Shown: positions 41,658 to 49,987 of the stretch, one piece after another
How positions within the stretch are numbered: the first letter of the stretch is position 1
Layout of the letters: the number at the start of each line of letters is the position of its first letter
NCBI RefSeq assembly: GCF_019679435.2
Contig: NZ_CP139781.1
Coordinates: 3,877,753-3,941,752 of the forward strand
Source: Actomonas aquatica
GTDB taxonomy: Bacteria; Verrucomicrobiota; Verrucomicrobiia; Opitutales; Opitutaceae
Direction of reading: 5' to 3'
Length of the DNA stretch: 64,000 nucleotides
The notes under the pieces: model-generated
What the model saw: the letters and a program-made list of their open reading frames with translations, nothing else
Databases searched by the model: none
Told to the model about the DNA's origin: nothing
Translations under genes and position numbers: made by a program

Positions 41658-44500
41658 TCGACTGGCGGCACATGGCGGAGTTGGCGACGGCCCAACAGGA
41701 TTTTGGGTGGTTCTGTGTCTTCCTGGCTTGGGGGGCGATGGTGACTTTGGTGGTGATGAGGGGGTCGTGGCGGAAGGGTGACCGGGCGGTGTGGTGGTGG
41801 TGGGGATTGACAGCGGTGGGGGCGATGGGAGGAGCGATGGGGGAAGGGGTGATGCAGGTCTGGCCTCCGGCTTCGATTCATGCCGAGCGGGTGGGGTGGG
41901 ATTGGTGGCTGAGCGGCATGGTGCTGTTGCAGGGGATGGCTTTGATACCGTGGGTGCGAAAGGCGGGTGCGCGTCGAAGTTTGGTGGTGGGGTGGGCGGG
42001 GCTGGGGGTGTTGCTGTGGGTGATGCGCGGAAGTGCGCCCACGCTGTTGCGGGGAGGAGGGCTGATGTGGGCGGCGACGACGGCGTGGCTGGCCGTGCGA
42101 GGCGTGCGGGCGGAGCGCGATGGTCGTTTTGATGCCCGGTGGGTGGAGGGGGCCGTGGGGCTGGTTGTGCTGGTGGTGGGACTGAGCTCGACCGGCTGGT
42201 TGGCGGAGGTGACACACCAACAGCGACGGTGGACGGACCTCTCGTTCCTCGGGTTGCCGGCGGTGTTGTCGCAGGCGGTATTGGCGGGCGCGGTGCTGTG
42301 GGCCCTGCGACCGGGAAAGGTGCTGTGGCCACGGGGACTGGGCACGGACGCCACGCGGGAGGTGTGGGTGCATTTTGTGGTCCTGGGGGGCTGGTTGGGG
42401 ATGGGGGGCGCAATCGCATGGTGGACGGGGAGCGCGGCGCGAGAGGCCTTTGAGGAGACCATGCTGGCGCGGGCGGGGGCGGCTTCCGTGGTGGTGGATC
42501 GGGATCGCGTGCAGCGACTGCTGGGGCCGGAGTTTCAACTGACCGACTTCAAGAACATGTCGCAGAGCAGTGGGCGGTTGAATGCGTTGGCGACGGTGTC
42601 GACCTTGCCGGAGGAGGGGGCGGAAATCGCGGATCAATTGGCGCGGGTGGAGGCGGTGAATCCGGGGGTGTATTGGGCACATCTGGTTTCGCTGCGGGAA
42701 GGGTATATGGTGAGCAGTGTGATTTCCTCCCGCCTGGCGGTGGCGCGGGACGAGGTTTCGCTGATGCGACCGGTGCAGCGGGCGGACTGGTGGCACTGGG
42801 TGGAGCGGGAAGGTTTTTTTGAGGGACCGGAGATCGGCCCGTGGGGAGAATTGGTGCGTGCCTACGCGCCCCTGGTGCATGAGGAGGCAGGCATGCTGGG
42901 GTGGGTGGTGCTGGATTTTGGCGTGCGGGATTGGCTGGCTGCCCAGGCGCAGGCGAGGGCGCAGACCTTTGCGTTGGTGGCCGCGGGGGCGGTGGTGATT
43001 CTGTTGGTGCTGGGTGGGCGGTTGCAGGGCGCGGAGCGGCGGGCGATGCGGGAGCAGGCGGCCGTGGCCCAAGCATCGGATCGGGCCAAAACGGCTTTTC
43101 TGGCGAAGGTGAGTCATGAGCTGCGCACGCCGGTGCAGAGTATCCTGGGCTATGGGGAGTTGCTGGATGGTGAGGCGACCGAGGCCTCGACCCGTCGCTG
43201 GACGAATGCGATCCGCAGCCAGGGACAGCTGTTGGTGCGACTGGTGAATGACCTGATCGACTTGAGTGCGCTGCAGTCGGGCGCGTTTCGGTTGGTGGAA
43301 AAGCCGGAGCGCTGGGTGGCGGTGGTGACGGGGGTGGTGGATTCCCTGCGGAATCGGGCCCGGGCCAAGGGGCTGGAGTTGGTGGTGGAAGCGGAGGCCG
43401 GGCTGCCGGAGTGGGTGATGGTCGACGACGACCGTTTGCGGCAGGTGGTGTTAAATCTGGTGAACAACGCGGTGAAGTTTACCGACCGGGGCCGGGTGAC
43501 GGTGCGGCTGCGGCAGGGGCGGGCGTTCGCTCGGGAGGAGGGGCTTTGTATGGACGTTATCGATACAGGTCCGGGAATCGCGGAGCAGGATCAGGCGCGA
43601 CTGTTCCGGCCGTTTGTCCGCCTGGATCCCGCCGGCGGCCAAGCGGGGGCGGGTTTGGGACTGTCGTTGTCGCGGGCCATTTGCGAAGGGATGGGCGGTT
43701 CCCTCACGCTGCGCAGTGACGGGGTTTCCGGTTGTGTGTTTACGGCCCGTCTGCCGCTGGTGGTGACGGCGGAGGCGCAGGGCGACGACGAGCGGGAGGA
43801 GGTGATTGTTCTGACGGGGCGGCGGGTGCTGGTGGCGGACGACAATACCCTGGTGAGGGAATTGTTTGTGACCGGCCTGCGCCAAGCGGGGGCGTGGTGT
43901 GACATCGCCACGGATGGTCTGGAGGCGTTGGAGATGTGTGAACGGGTGCGTTATGATGCGGTGATCATCGACGTCGACATGCCGTGGATGGATGGGTTGA
44001 GCGTGGCCCGCAAACTCCGCGGGGGCGATGGTGGTCCGGGGCGCATCATTGCGGTGAGTGGCGAATCCCGGGGGGACGGGAAACGTGCGGTGGAGGCCGG
44101 GGTGGTGGACGCTTTTATGCTCAAGCCGGTCAAACTGGGGCGCTTGTTGGGGACCGTTGCCGGGGTGACGCCGGACTCCGGGGCGCCGTGGCCGCAACGC
44201 GGGGGGGACTTGATTCTACTGCGCAAGCTGCGGGCGATGTTTGAAGTCGAGTCGCTGCGACTGGCGGCGGAGATGCGGGAGGCCCGGTCGGGCGGAGACC
44301 ACCGTCGGCTGTATTCGACAGTTCACTACATAAAGAACAGCGCGGACGCGGCGGGATACCAGGAGCTCAGTTTGTTGTGCCAGCAGCTCCAGCAGACGCT
44401 GGAAGCAAGTGGGCAAGGGTCAGGCGGGGTGGTGGATGAACTCATCACCGCTGTGCTGGAGTCACTTTCTCAACCCGCGGAACGGGGGAAGCCTTCCTAG
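41654..44500 (+). CDS. Multi-domain hybrid histidine kinase (membrane, HisKA, ATPase, REC, HPt), copy 1
   Basis: A 948-aa protein whose ATG lies in the stop of the DyP gene (ATGA). About seven to eight membrane helices fill residues 10-275, then an extracytoplasmic sensor-like stretch to about 440 and one more helix (TFALVAAGAVVILLVLGGRL). His488 in LAKVSHELRTPVQS is the autophosphorylation site; the ATPase domain has VLNLVNNAVKFTDRG and DTGPGIAE with GLGLSLSRAI; the receiver has VLVADDNTLVREL and Asp773 (DVDMPWMDG); a C-terminal HPt has His891 in YSTVHYIKNSA. All relay residues are intact. It closely resembles the kinase at 46194. NarL-type regulators encoded nearby are the likely outputs. 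Confidence 0.93.
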   Translation: MIDWRHMAELATAQQDFGWFCVFLAWGAMVTLVVMRGSWRKGDRAVWWWWGLTAVGAMGGAMGEGVMQVWPPASIHAERVGWDWWLSGMVLLQGMALIPWVRKAGARRSLVVGWAGLGVLLWVMRGSAPTLLRGGGLMWAATTAWLAVRGVRAERDGRFDARWVEGAVGLVVLVVGLSSTGWLAEVTHQQRRWTDLSFLGLPAVLSQAVLAGAVLWALRPGKVLWPRGLGTDATREVWVHFVVLGGWLGMGGAIAWWTGSAAREAFEETMLARAGAASVVVDRDRVQRLLGPEFQLTDFKNMSQSSGRLNALATVSTLPEEGAEIADQLARVEAVNPGVYWAHLVSLREGYMVSSVISSRLAVARDEVSLMRPVQRADWWHWVEREGFFEGPEIGPWGELVRAYAPLVHEEAGMLGWVVLDFGVRDWLAAQAQARAQTFALVAAGAVVILLVLGGRLQGAERRAMREQAAVAQASDRAKTAFLAKVSHELRTPVQSILGYGELLDGEATEASTRRWTNAIRSQGQLLVRLVNDLIDLSALQSGAFRLVEKPERWVAVVTGVVDSLRNRARAKGLELVVEAEAGLPEWVMVDDDRLRQVVLNLVNNAVKFTDRGRVTVRLRQGRAFAREEGLCMDVIDTGPGIAEQDQARLFRPFVRLDPAGGQAGAGLGLSLSRAICEGMGGSLTLRSDGVSGCVFTARLPLVVTAEAQGDDEREEVIVLTGRRVLVADDNTLVRELFVTGLRQAGAWCDIATDGLEALEMCERVRYDAVIIDVDMPWMDGLSVARKLRGGDGGPGRIIAVSGESRGDGKRAVEAGVVDAFMLKPVKLGRLLGTVAGVTPDSGAPWPQRGGDLILLRKLRAMFEVESLRLAAEMREARSGGDHRRLYSTVHYIKNSADAAGYQELSLLCQQLQQTLEASGQGSGGVVDELITAVLESLSQPAERGKPS

Positions 44501-44542
44501 CCCGCAAGCCGGGTGAAACGTGAACCAAAAACCAATGATGCA

Positions 44543-45073
44543 ATGAGTCAGATCTATCACCTCGAATACTCGGCCCCGTTCAATGGACAGGACGCGACCT
44601 TTGGAAAATCCACCGCCACCCTGCCCCTCCCGGAGCAGGGCGGTATAACCGAACTCGTGCTATGTCCGACCGACGGCCATCTGGGACCGGGGCAGACACT
44701 GGAGATGAAGGTAACGGCGGCGGAAACCGAGTCTGCCATCGTGATTATCACGGCCGGCAACTGGCCGCGTTCCTGTAACTCGGCCGTCCAGCTCGAGCTG
44801 GGCGGGGGCTACAACGAGCTCAGAAAGGAATACGGCTCCAACGGCTACGGCGTGCCGGAACGGAGCGAGGTCACGCTGACTTTCGACGCCGAGGGTTTAC
44901 TGCAGGTGGCCGCAGCCAAGCTGAACTTCTCGATCGATGTGTCCTCGAACAATTCCGCGACTGATCGCCATGAACACCGGGTGATTGTGGTGCCCAAGCC
45001 GAATCTGGACGACAGCACCCGCCTCAGCCAGATCACGGTCGAGCTGAATGGAGTGGCCACGACGCTCAATTGA
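44543..45073 (+). CDS. Unknown 176-aa beta-rich protein inside the kinase locus
   Basis: Starts MSQIYHLEYSAPFNGQDATF; no signal peptide. Strands alternate with turns (GGITELVLCPTDGHLGPGQT, SAIVIITAGNWPRSCNSAVQ, VTLTFDAEGLLQVAAAKLNF, HEHRVIVVPKPNLDD), suggesting a beta sandwich. Two cysteines are present but not in a motif. It starts 42 bases after the kinase stop, on the same strand, so it is probably the third gene of the DyP-kinase operon. A ligand-binding or structural role is possible; nothing in the sequence shows one. The frame opens 30 bases upstream; the ATG at 44543 is preferred. Confidence 0.75.
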   Translation: MSQIYHLEYSAPFNGQDATFGKSTATLPLPEQGGITELVLCPTDGHLGPGQTLEMKVTAAETESAIVIITAGNWPRSCNSAVQLELGGGYNELRKEYGSNGYGVPERSEVTLTFDAEGLLQVAAAKLNFSIDVSSNNSATDRHEHRVIVVPKPNLDDSTRLSQITVELNGVATTLN

Positions 45074-45268
45074 GGAGGGGTCTGCCGGGCTGCAACGGTT
45101 GATCGTTCGCCGTGATGACGCGGTGGGCGGTCGACCGGTTGGCCGAGCTGGCGTGTTGTGAGTCCGTTGGTGACGTGGCGGAAAAAATCACCAGGCTGCC
45201 GGGAGCTTTTCCCGGCCCGCGGGCGGGGTCTCCCGTTCGGACACCGGGGCCTGATGGTAGGATTCGGA

Positions 45269-45913
45269 ATGAGCCAAGCAGCGAAAATACTCCTGATCGA
45301 AGACCACTCCATGGTGCGCCAGATGATGGCGCATTTGGTGCGGGAGGATTTGGGGCATGAATTGGTGGCCGACTGCACTTCGGTGACGGAGGGCACGGCG
45401 GCGGTGCGGGAGCACAAACCCGACCTGGTGATCGCCGACTGGATGTTGCCTGATGGGCGGGGCTTCGAGGTGTTGCGGGAAACCGGTCCGAAGCTGCCGC
45501 GCACGCGCTGGTTGTTTGTGTCCTCCAATGAGCAGGGGCATCTGGTGCGTGAGGCGGTGCGGCTGGGGGTGCAGGGTTTTGTGATGAAGCGCTCCGACCT
45601 CTCGACGCTGCGCACGGCGATCACGCGGGTGTTGGCGGGGGAGACCTACTATTGCCCGACGGCGTCGGCGTTGTTGGTGGGCAATATGGTGGGCGAGGGG
45701 CAGTCTTCAGCGGCCAATCTTTCGCCGCGGGAGCAGGTGGTGCTGCGTGGGTTCGCCAGTGGAGAGAACCCCAAGGCGATGGCCGATCGGCTGGGGGTGA
45801 GCGCGAAGACCGTGCAGAACGTGCTTTCCACGATCAAAGACAAGCTGGGCCTCTTCGAGCCGGCGCAGTTGGTGCACTACGCGATCCGGCATGGCTACAT
45901 CGAGGCGCCCTGA
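45269..45913 (+). CDS. NarL/FixJ-type response regulator (REC-LuxR HTH), 1
   Basis: A 214-aa protein. Receiver: KILLIEDHSMVRQMMAHLVR with the acidic pair, phospho-acceptor Asp in LVIADWMLPDG, Ser in LFVSSNEQG and Lys in FVMKRSD. LuxR-type helix-turn-helix: NLSPREQVVLRGFASGENPK, then AMADRLGVSAKTVQNVLSTI. It binds DNA when phosphorylated. The start is the ATG at 45269 (MSQAAK); another in-frame ATG lies at 45254. It sits between two paralogous HPt-bearing kinases, from which it probably receives phosphate. Confidence 0.93.
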   Translation: MSQAAKILLIEDHSMVRQMMAHLVREDLGHELVADCTSVTEGTAAVREHKPDLVIADWMLPDGRGFEVLRETGPKLPRTRWLFVSSNEQGHLVREAVRLGVQGFVMKRSDLSTLRTAITRVLAGETYYCPTASALLVGNMVGEGQSSAANLSPREQVVLRGFASGENPKAMADRLGVSAKTVQNVLSTIKDKLGLFEPAQLVHYAIRHGYIEAP

Positions 45914-46193
45914 GCGGGATCGCGGGACGGCGGCGAGGTGAACTCGCTGCTTATCGCGGCAGGGAGTGCCGGGTCAGCTCGACGGTATGGTAACTCGGTC
46001 GCGTGAGCGGCTGGGGGTCGCGCGCGAAAATGACTTTGCTGGCCACTTGGGCGGAGCAGATGCAGCGGATCGACAACCAGAAGGATGAAAGCATGTGTCG
46101 CATGTTGAAGTGCTGAGACTGCAATACGCCTGCCAAGTTCTGGCAAATTTTTGCTATTTGTAGACTGATAACAGGGACGGGCCGGGACTTGCG

Positions 46194-49097
46194 ATGCAGG
46201 GGCGGACGCTGGCAGCGTGCCTCCCCAAGATGGTTGACGGAGTGTTGATCGATGTAGTGCCGGTGTGGTTGCGCCGGGTGGCCGTGCACCAGGACTATGC
46301 TTGGTTCGTGGTCCTGGTGGTTTGGGCCGTGGTGGTGCTGGTAAGCTGGCGGCACCCGCAGCGGGGGCAGCGTTGGGGCTGGTTGCCGGCTTTGGGGATG
46401 ATGGCGATCGGGTCGACGGCGGTGCAGTTCATGATCTTTGATCCGACCTTTGACTGGTTTCAGGATCGGTTGGTGCCGGGCACGACCAATGTCTATGAGC
46501 CCGCGTTGATCCCGGTGGAGTTGTTGGGGGATTTTCTGATGGTGTTGGGGTGGGCGGCGGTAGCGGCGTGGTGGTGGTGGCGGGCTCTGGCTGGGTGGTG
46601 GCGCTGGCTGGGTTTGGCGGCGGCAGCGGGGGCGGGCGCGTGGGCGTTGGGGGCACCGGAGGGAGGTTCGCTGGCGTTGGCTGCGGTTGTCGGACTGGGG
46701 GCGTTTCTGCAGGGGCGGCATGCGCCGCGGGGTGTGTCACGGTGGGGTTTGGCGGCGGGAGCGGCGATGATGGGGCTGTCCACGGTCGGTCCTTTGGCGG
46801 TGTGGACGGGAGGCGGGCAACGGGAAGCGGCGGCAACGGTGTGGGGATTGGGCGCCGCGGTCTTTTACGGGATGGTGGGCGTGGGGTTGATGGTGGTGGT
46901 TGGGCGGGAGGTATTGCGGGAGACGGAGGAATTGATCGATGCCGAGGAGGCGGTGCAGAGACGGCGGGAGTGGTGGCTGTTTGGGACGTTGGCCGCGGTA
47001 TGGTTGGGGTTGGGGGTGGGCTACGCCCACCAGATGGGATTGGATAATCGGCTGGAGTTGCAGCGGCATCGGCTCCGCGCGGTGGCGGCGGAGGCGATGG
47101 TGTTTCCGCGGGAGCCGTTGGCGGATCTGGTGGATGTGCGGTGGCAGTTGGAGCGGGTGGAGGTGAGTCCGTTGGACCGGGAACCGCGCGCTTTGCGGGC
47201 GCCGTGGTTGGACAGTGTTGCGGCACAGGCGCTGCGGGAGCAGTTGGCGCAGGTGGTGATGGAAACGCCGTTCTTGGATCGCGCGCGGATTCTGGTGATC
47301 CGCGACGGGCTTTTGATCGAGTTGGCGAGCAGTCAGTTGCCGCGGGAGTCCTCCTTTGTGAGGGTGGAGCGAGAGGCGACGGCGGCGGATCGCGCGGCGT
47401 GGGCGCGGGCGGAGCCCTACATCGAGCGGGATGTGGTGGGGGAGATCGGGGATGCCTATTTTTGCCGGGCGCCGATTTTGACGCGCGATGGGCAGGTATT
47501 GGGTTGGTTGGATTATGTGCGGCAGGAATTCTTCCAGAGTCTGGAGCGTAAGTGGCGAGTGGGTCCGCTCACGGTGATCGCGTTGGGGTTGGTGGCCGGG
47601 TTTGTGGTGGTATTGCAACGGCGGTCGGTGCGAGCCCAACAACGGGCGTGGCGACGGGCGGCGGCGGAGACGGAGGCCAATCGGTTGAAGTCGACCTTTC
47701 TGGCCAAGGTGAGCCATGAGTTGCGCACACCGCTGCAATCGTTGCTGGGTTACAGTGAGTTGCTGGAGCGGGAGGCGAGCGATGCCGTGCAGCGGGCGCG
47801 GCTGGGGCGGCTGCGGGAGCATGGAGACCTGTTGCTACGCATCGTGAATGACCTGCTGGATCTGAGTGCGATGGAGGCGGGGCGGTTGCAGTTGGTGGAA
47901 GCGCCGGTGGAGCTGGATCGCTTGGTCGAGAAGACGGTGACCTCATTGGCGGCGCAGGCGGAGGCGAAGGGGTTGAGTTTGGAGTGGGAGGTGGCCGACG
48001 AGCTCAAGGGGCGTTGGTGCCTGGCGGACGCGGTGCGGGTGCAGCAGGTGGTCTACAACCTGGTGGGTAATGCGGTGAAATTCACGGACGTCGGGCGCGT
48101 GGTGGCGCGCTTGCGGGCGGCGGAAGCGGGGCGAATTCGCCTGGAGGTGGAGGATTCGGGGCCGGGGGTGAAGCTGGAGGATCAGGCGCGACTGTTCAGC
48201 GCGTTTGCCCGTCTGGATGCGGCGGCCTTGCAGGAGGGCACCGGGTTGGGTCTGGCGATGGTGGCGGCATTGTCGCGGCGCATGGGGGGCGACGCCGGGG
48301 TGACGAGTGATGGCGTCGCGGGGGCGGTATTTTGGTCGGAGTGGAGCTTGGAGGTGGTGCCTCCCCCGGCGTTCGAGCGAGGGGTGGAGTCGCCGGAGAT
48401 GTTGGCCTCGTTGCGGGGCAAACGGGTTTTGGTGGCGGAGGACAATCCGTTGGTGGCGGAGCTCTTTCAGGCGGTCTTGGCGGAGCGCGGAGCGCGTTGT
48501 GAATGGGTGCCGGATGGTGAGTTGGCCTGGCAGCGCTTGTTGGCGGAGGCGTTTGATGCGGTGGTGCTCGATTTGGCGCTGCCGCGATTGAGTGGGATGG
48601 AGGTGGCCCGGCGGTTGCGTGCCCCGGGCGCGGGCTCGCGGTCGGTGCGAGTGGTCGGCGTGAGTGCGCATGCGAGCCAGCAGGACCAGATGGAGGCGCT
48701 GGCCGCGGGCATGGATGTGTTTTTGTCCAAACCGGTGAGGCTGGCGGAGCTGTGTGCGGCGCTGGCTGGGCCGACGAAAGATGGACGTCGTTCGGCGGCA
48801 CCGTTTGAGGATCCGGTGAGCCGGGCGCGGGCTCGGTTGGAGGGGATATTCCGGCGGGACGCGCGGCGCCAATGGGAGGACGTGCGCGATGCGGTGAAGG
48901 TTGGAGACCCCCTGCGGGTGCGCCGGGCGGCCCACTATTTGGCCAATAGCGCAGGGGTGGTGGAGGACGTGGCGCTGCTGACGCTATGCCGCCGTTTGGA
49001 ATCGGTGGCGGAGGCGGTCGCGCCACGCGAGGCAGTGAGTCGCGAGCTGGAGGGGGCGATGCAGCGTTGGCTGGCGGACGGTGCGAGCGAGGGTTGA
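46194..49097 (+). CDS. Multi-domain hybrid histidine kinase (membrane, HisKA, ATPase, REC, HPt), copy 2
   Basis: A 967-aa paralogue of the kinase at 41654 with the same order of parts: seven to eight N-terminal membrane helices starting at WFVVLVVWAVVVLVSW, an extracytoplasmic segment, a helix (LTVIALGLVAGFVVVL), His508 in LAKVSHELRTPLQSLLG, an ATPase domain (VVYNLVGNAVKFTDVG, DSGPGVKLED, GTGLGLAMVAAL), a receiver with Asp793 (VVLDLALPRLSG), and an HPt domain with His914 in VRRAAHYLANSAG. The membrane half is much less similar to copy 1 than the kinase half, so the two probably sense different signals. The start may be 46194 or the ATG at 46230. It is followed by a convergent NarL-type regulator gene. 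Confidence 0.93.
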   Translation: MQGRTLAACLPKMVDGVLIDVVPVWLRRVAVHQDYAWFVVLVVWAVVVLVSWRHPQRGQRWGWLPALGMMAIGSTAVQFMIFDPTFDWFQDRLVPGTTNVYEPALIPVELLGDFLMVLGWAAVAAWWWWRALAGWWRWLGLAAAAGAGAWALGAPEGGSLALAAVVGLGAFLQGRHAPRGVSRWGLAAGAAMMGLSTVGPLAVWTGGGQREAAATVWGLGAAVFYGMVGVGLMVVVGREVLRETEELIDAEEAVQRRREWWLFGTLAAVWLGLGVGYAHQMGLDNRLELQRHRLRAVAAEAMVFPREPLADLVDVRWQLERVEVSPLDREPRALRAPWLDSVAAQALREQLAQVVMETPFLDRARILVIRDGLLIELASSQLPRESSFVRVEREATAADRAAWARAEPYIERDVVGEIGDAYFCRAPILTRDGQVLGWLDYVRQEFFQSLERKWRVGPLTVIALGLVAGFVVVLQRRSVRAQQRAWRRAAAETEANRLKSTFLAKVSHELRTPLQSLLGYSELLEREASDAVQRARLGRLREHGDLLLRIVNDLLDLSAMEAGRLQLVEAPVELDRLVEKTVTSLAAQAEAKGLSLEWEVADELKGRWCLADAVRVQQVVYNLVGNAVKFTDVGRVVARLRAAEAGRIRLEVEDSGPGVKLEDQARLFSAFARLDAAALQEGTGLGLAMVAALSRRMGGDAGVTSDGVAGAVFWSEWSLEVVPPPAFERGVESPEMLASLRGKRVLVAEDNPLVAELFQAVLAERGARCEWVPDGELAWQRLLAEAFDAVVLDLALPRLSGMEVARRLRAPGAGSRSVRVVGVSAHASQQDQMEALAAGMDVFLSKPVRLAELCAALAGPTKDGRRSAAPFEDPVSRARARLEGIFRRDARRQWEDVRDAVKVGDPLRVRRAAHYLANSAGVVEDVALLTLCRRLESVAEAVAPREAVSRELEGAMQRWLADGASEG

Positions 49098-49134
49098 TCG
49101 CCGACGGCCGTTTCCGGGGGGCAGCGAAAGCGGC

Positions 49135-49776
49135 TCAGCCGCGGTTGGATGCGGTCCACTGAGCCGCTTGAGCGATCAGCTGGGCGGCGTTGGTGATGCC
49201 GAGACGCAGCTTGATGTGCTCTTTGTGGGCATCGACGGTTTTGGGGCTGATACCGAGGGCCACGGAAATCTCTTTGGTGGTGCGGCCGAGGCCGATGAGA
49301 CGGAAGACCTGGAGTTCCCGATCGGAGAGTTTTTCAACGTCGAAGCCGGGGGTCTGGATGAGGGAGGCGGCGCTCAATGTTGAGACGTTGCTGCCGTCTT
49401 GGCGGCCGCGGAGCGCGGCGATGGTGGTCTCGATGCCGTCGGTTTTGTGGACAAAATCGTCGGCTCCGGCAGCGAAGGCGCGGCTGCGGTAGGTTTGGGG
49501 CTCCATCATGGTGAGCACGACGATGCGAAGCGAGGGGCGCAGCTGGCGAAGCTCGCGAATGAGGGTGAGGCCGTCCTGGTCGCCCAGCATGAGATCGAGC
49601 ACGGCGACATCGGGTTTAAGATGCGTGACGGCTTTTTTGGCGCTGATGGCGTCGTTGGCTTCCCCGCAGATCGTCAAGTCCGGGCAGGCTTCCAGCAATG
49701 CGGCGATGCCGGCACGCACGAGTGGGTGGTCATCGACGAGGAGGATGCGGGCGGGAGAAGGATCCACGGAGTTCAT
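49135..49776 (-). CDS. NarL/FixJ-type response regulator (REC-LuxR HTH), 2
   Basis: A 213-aa protein. Receiver: ARILLVDDHPLVRAGIAALL, phospho-acceptor Asp in VAVLDLMLGDQDG, Thr in VVLTMMEP and Lys in DFVHKTD. LuxR-type DNA-binding part: EKLSDRELQVFRLIGLGRTT, KEISVALGISPKTVDAHKEH. The frame opens at 49818, but the ATG at 49776 (MNSVDPSPAR) is the natural start. It is convergent with kinase copy 2 and divergent from the giant surface-protein gene, with an AT-rich 211-bp gap that holds an inverted repeat, so control of that gene is plausible. Confidence 0.93.
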   Translation of the reverse strand: MNSVDPSPARILLVDDHPLVRAGIAALLEACPDLTICGEANDAISAKKAVTHLKPDVAVLDLMLGDQDGLTLIRELRQLRPSLRIVVLTMMEPQTYRSRAFAAGADDFVHKTDGIETTIAALRGRQDGSNVSTLSAASLIQTPGFDVEKLSDRELQVFRLIGLGRTTKEISVALGISPKTVDAHKEHIKLRLGITNAAQLIAQAAQWTASNRG

Positions 49777-49854
49777 CCTACGAAGTGGCGGAAGAATGCA
49801 AGTCGAGGCTGGAAGCATTGGCTGGGTTTACTTTTTATTTGCCAGCTATTTGCG

Positions 49855-49955
49855 CAATTTTGCCTATCCCTGATCGGGTGGGGGCACTGGGCCCGATAAG
49901 GCTTATTGGTGGTAAGAATTAACCTTATTTTTAATTCTGGACGATTTTTGCATAG
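49855..49955. promoter_or_regulatory. AT-rich regulatory region with inverted repeat and repeated ATTTT(T)GC motif
   Basis: In a GC-rich setting this short region is strikingly AT-rich. It has the perfect inverted repeat GAATTAA-CCTTATTT-TTAATTC (49916-49937) and two copies of a similar string, CAATTTTGCCTAT (49855-49867) and GATTTTTGCATAG (49943-49955). A third, AAATTTTTGCTAT, lies at 46145-46157 before kinase copy 2. These could be regulator binding sites; not proven. Confidence 0.4.
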
Positions 49956-49987
49956 CGATAGCGTCAGGCAACCGGTTCATCTAGAGG

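Noticed and set aside
46030-46116. 28-codon frame (MTLLATWAEQMQRIDNQK...) between regulator 1 and kinase 2
   Set aside because: No ribosome-binding site and no conserved feature; too short to claim from sequence alone.
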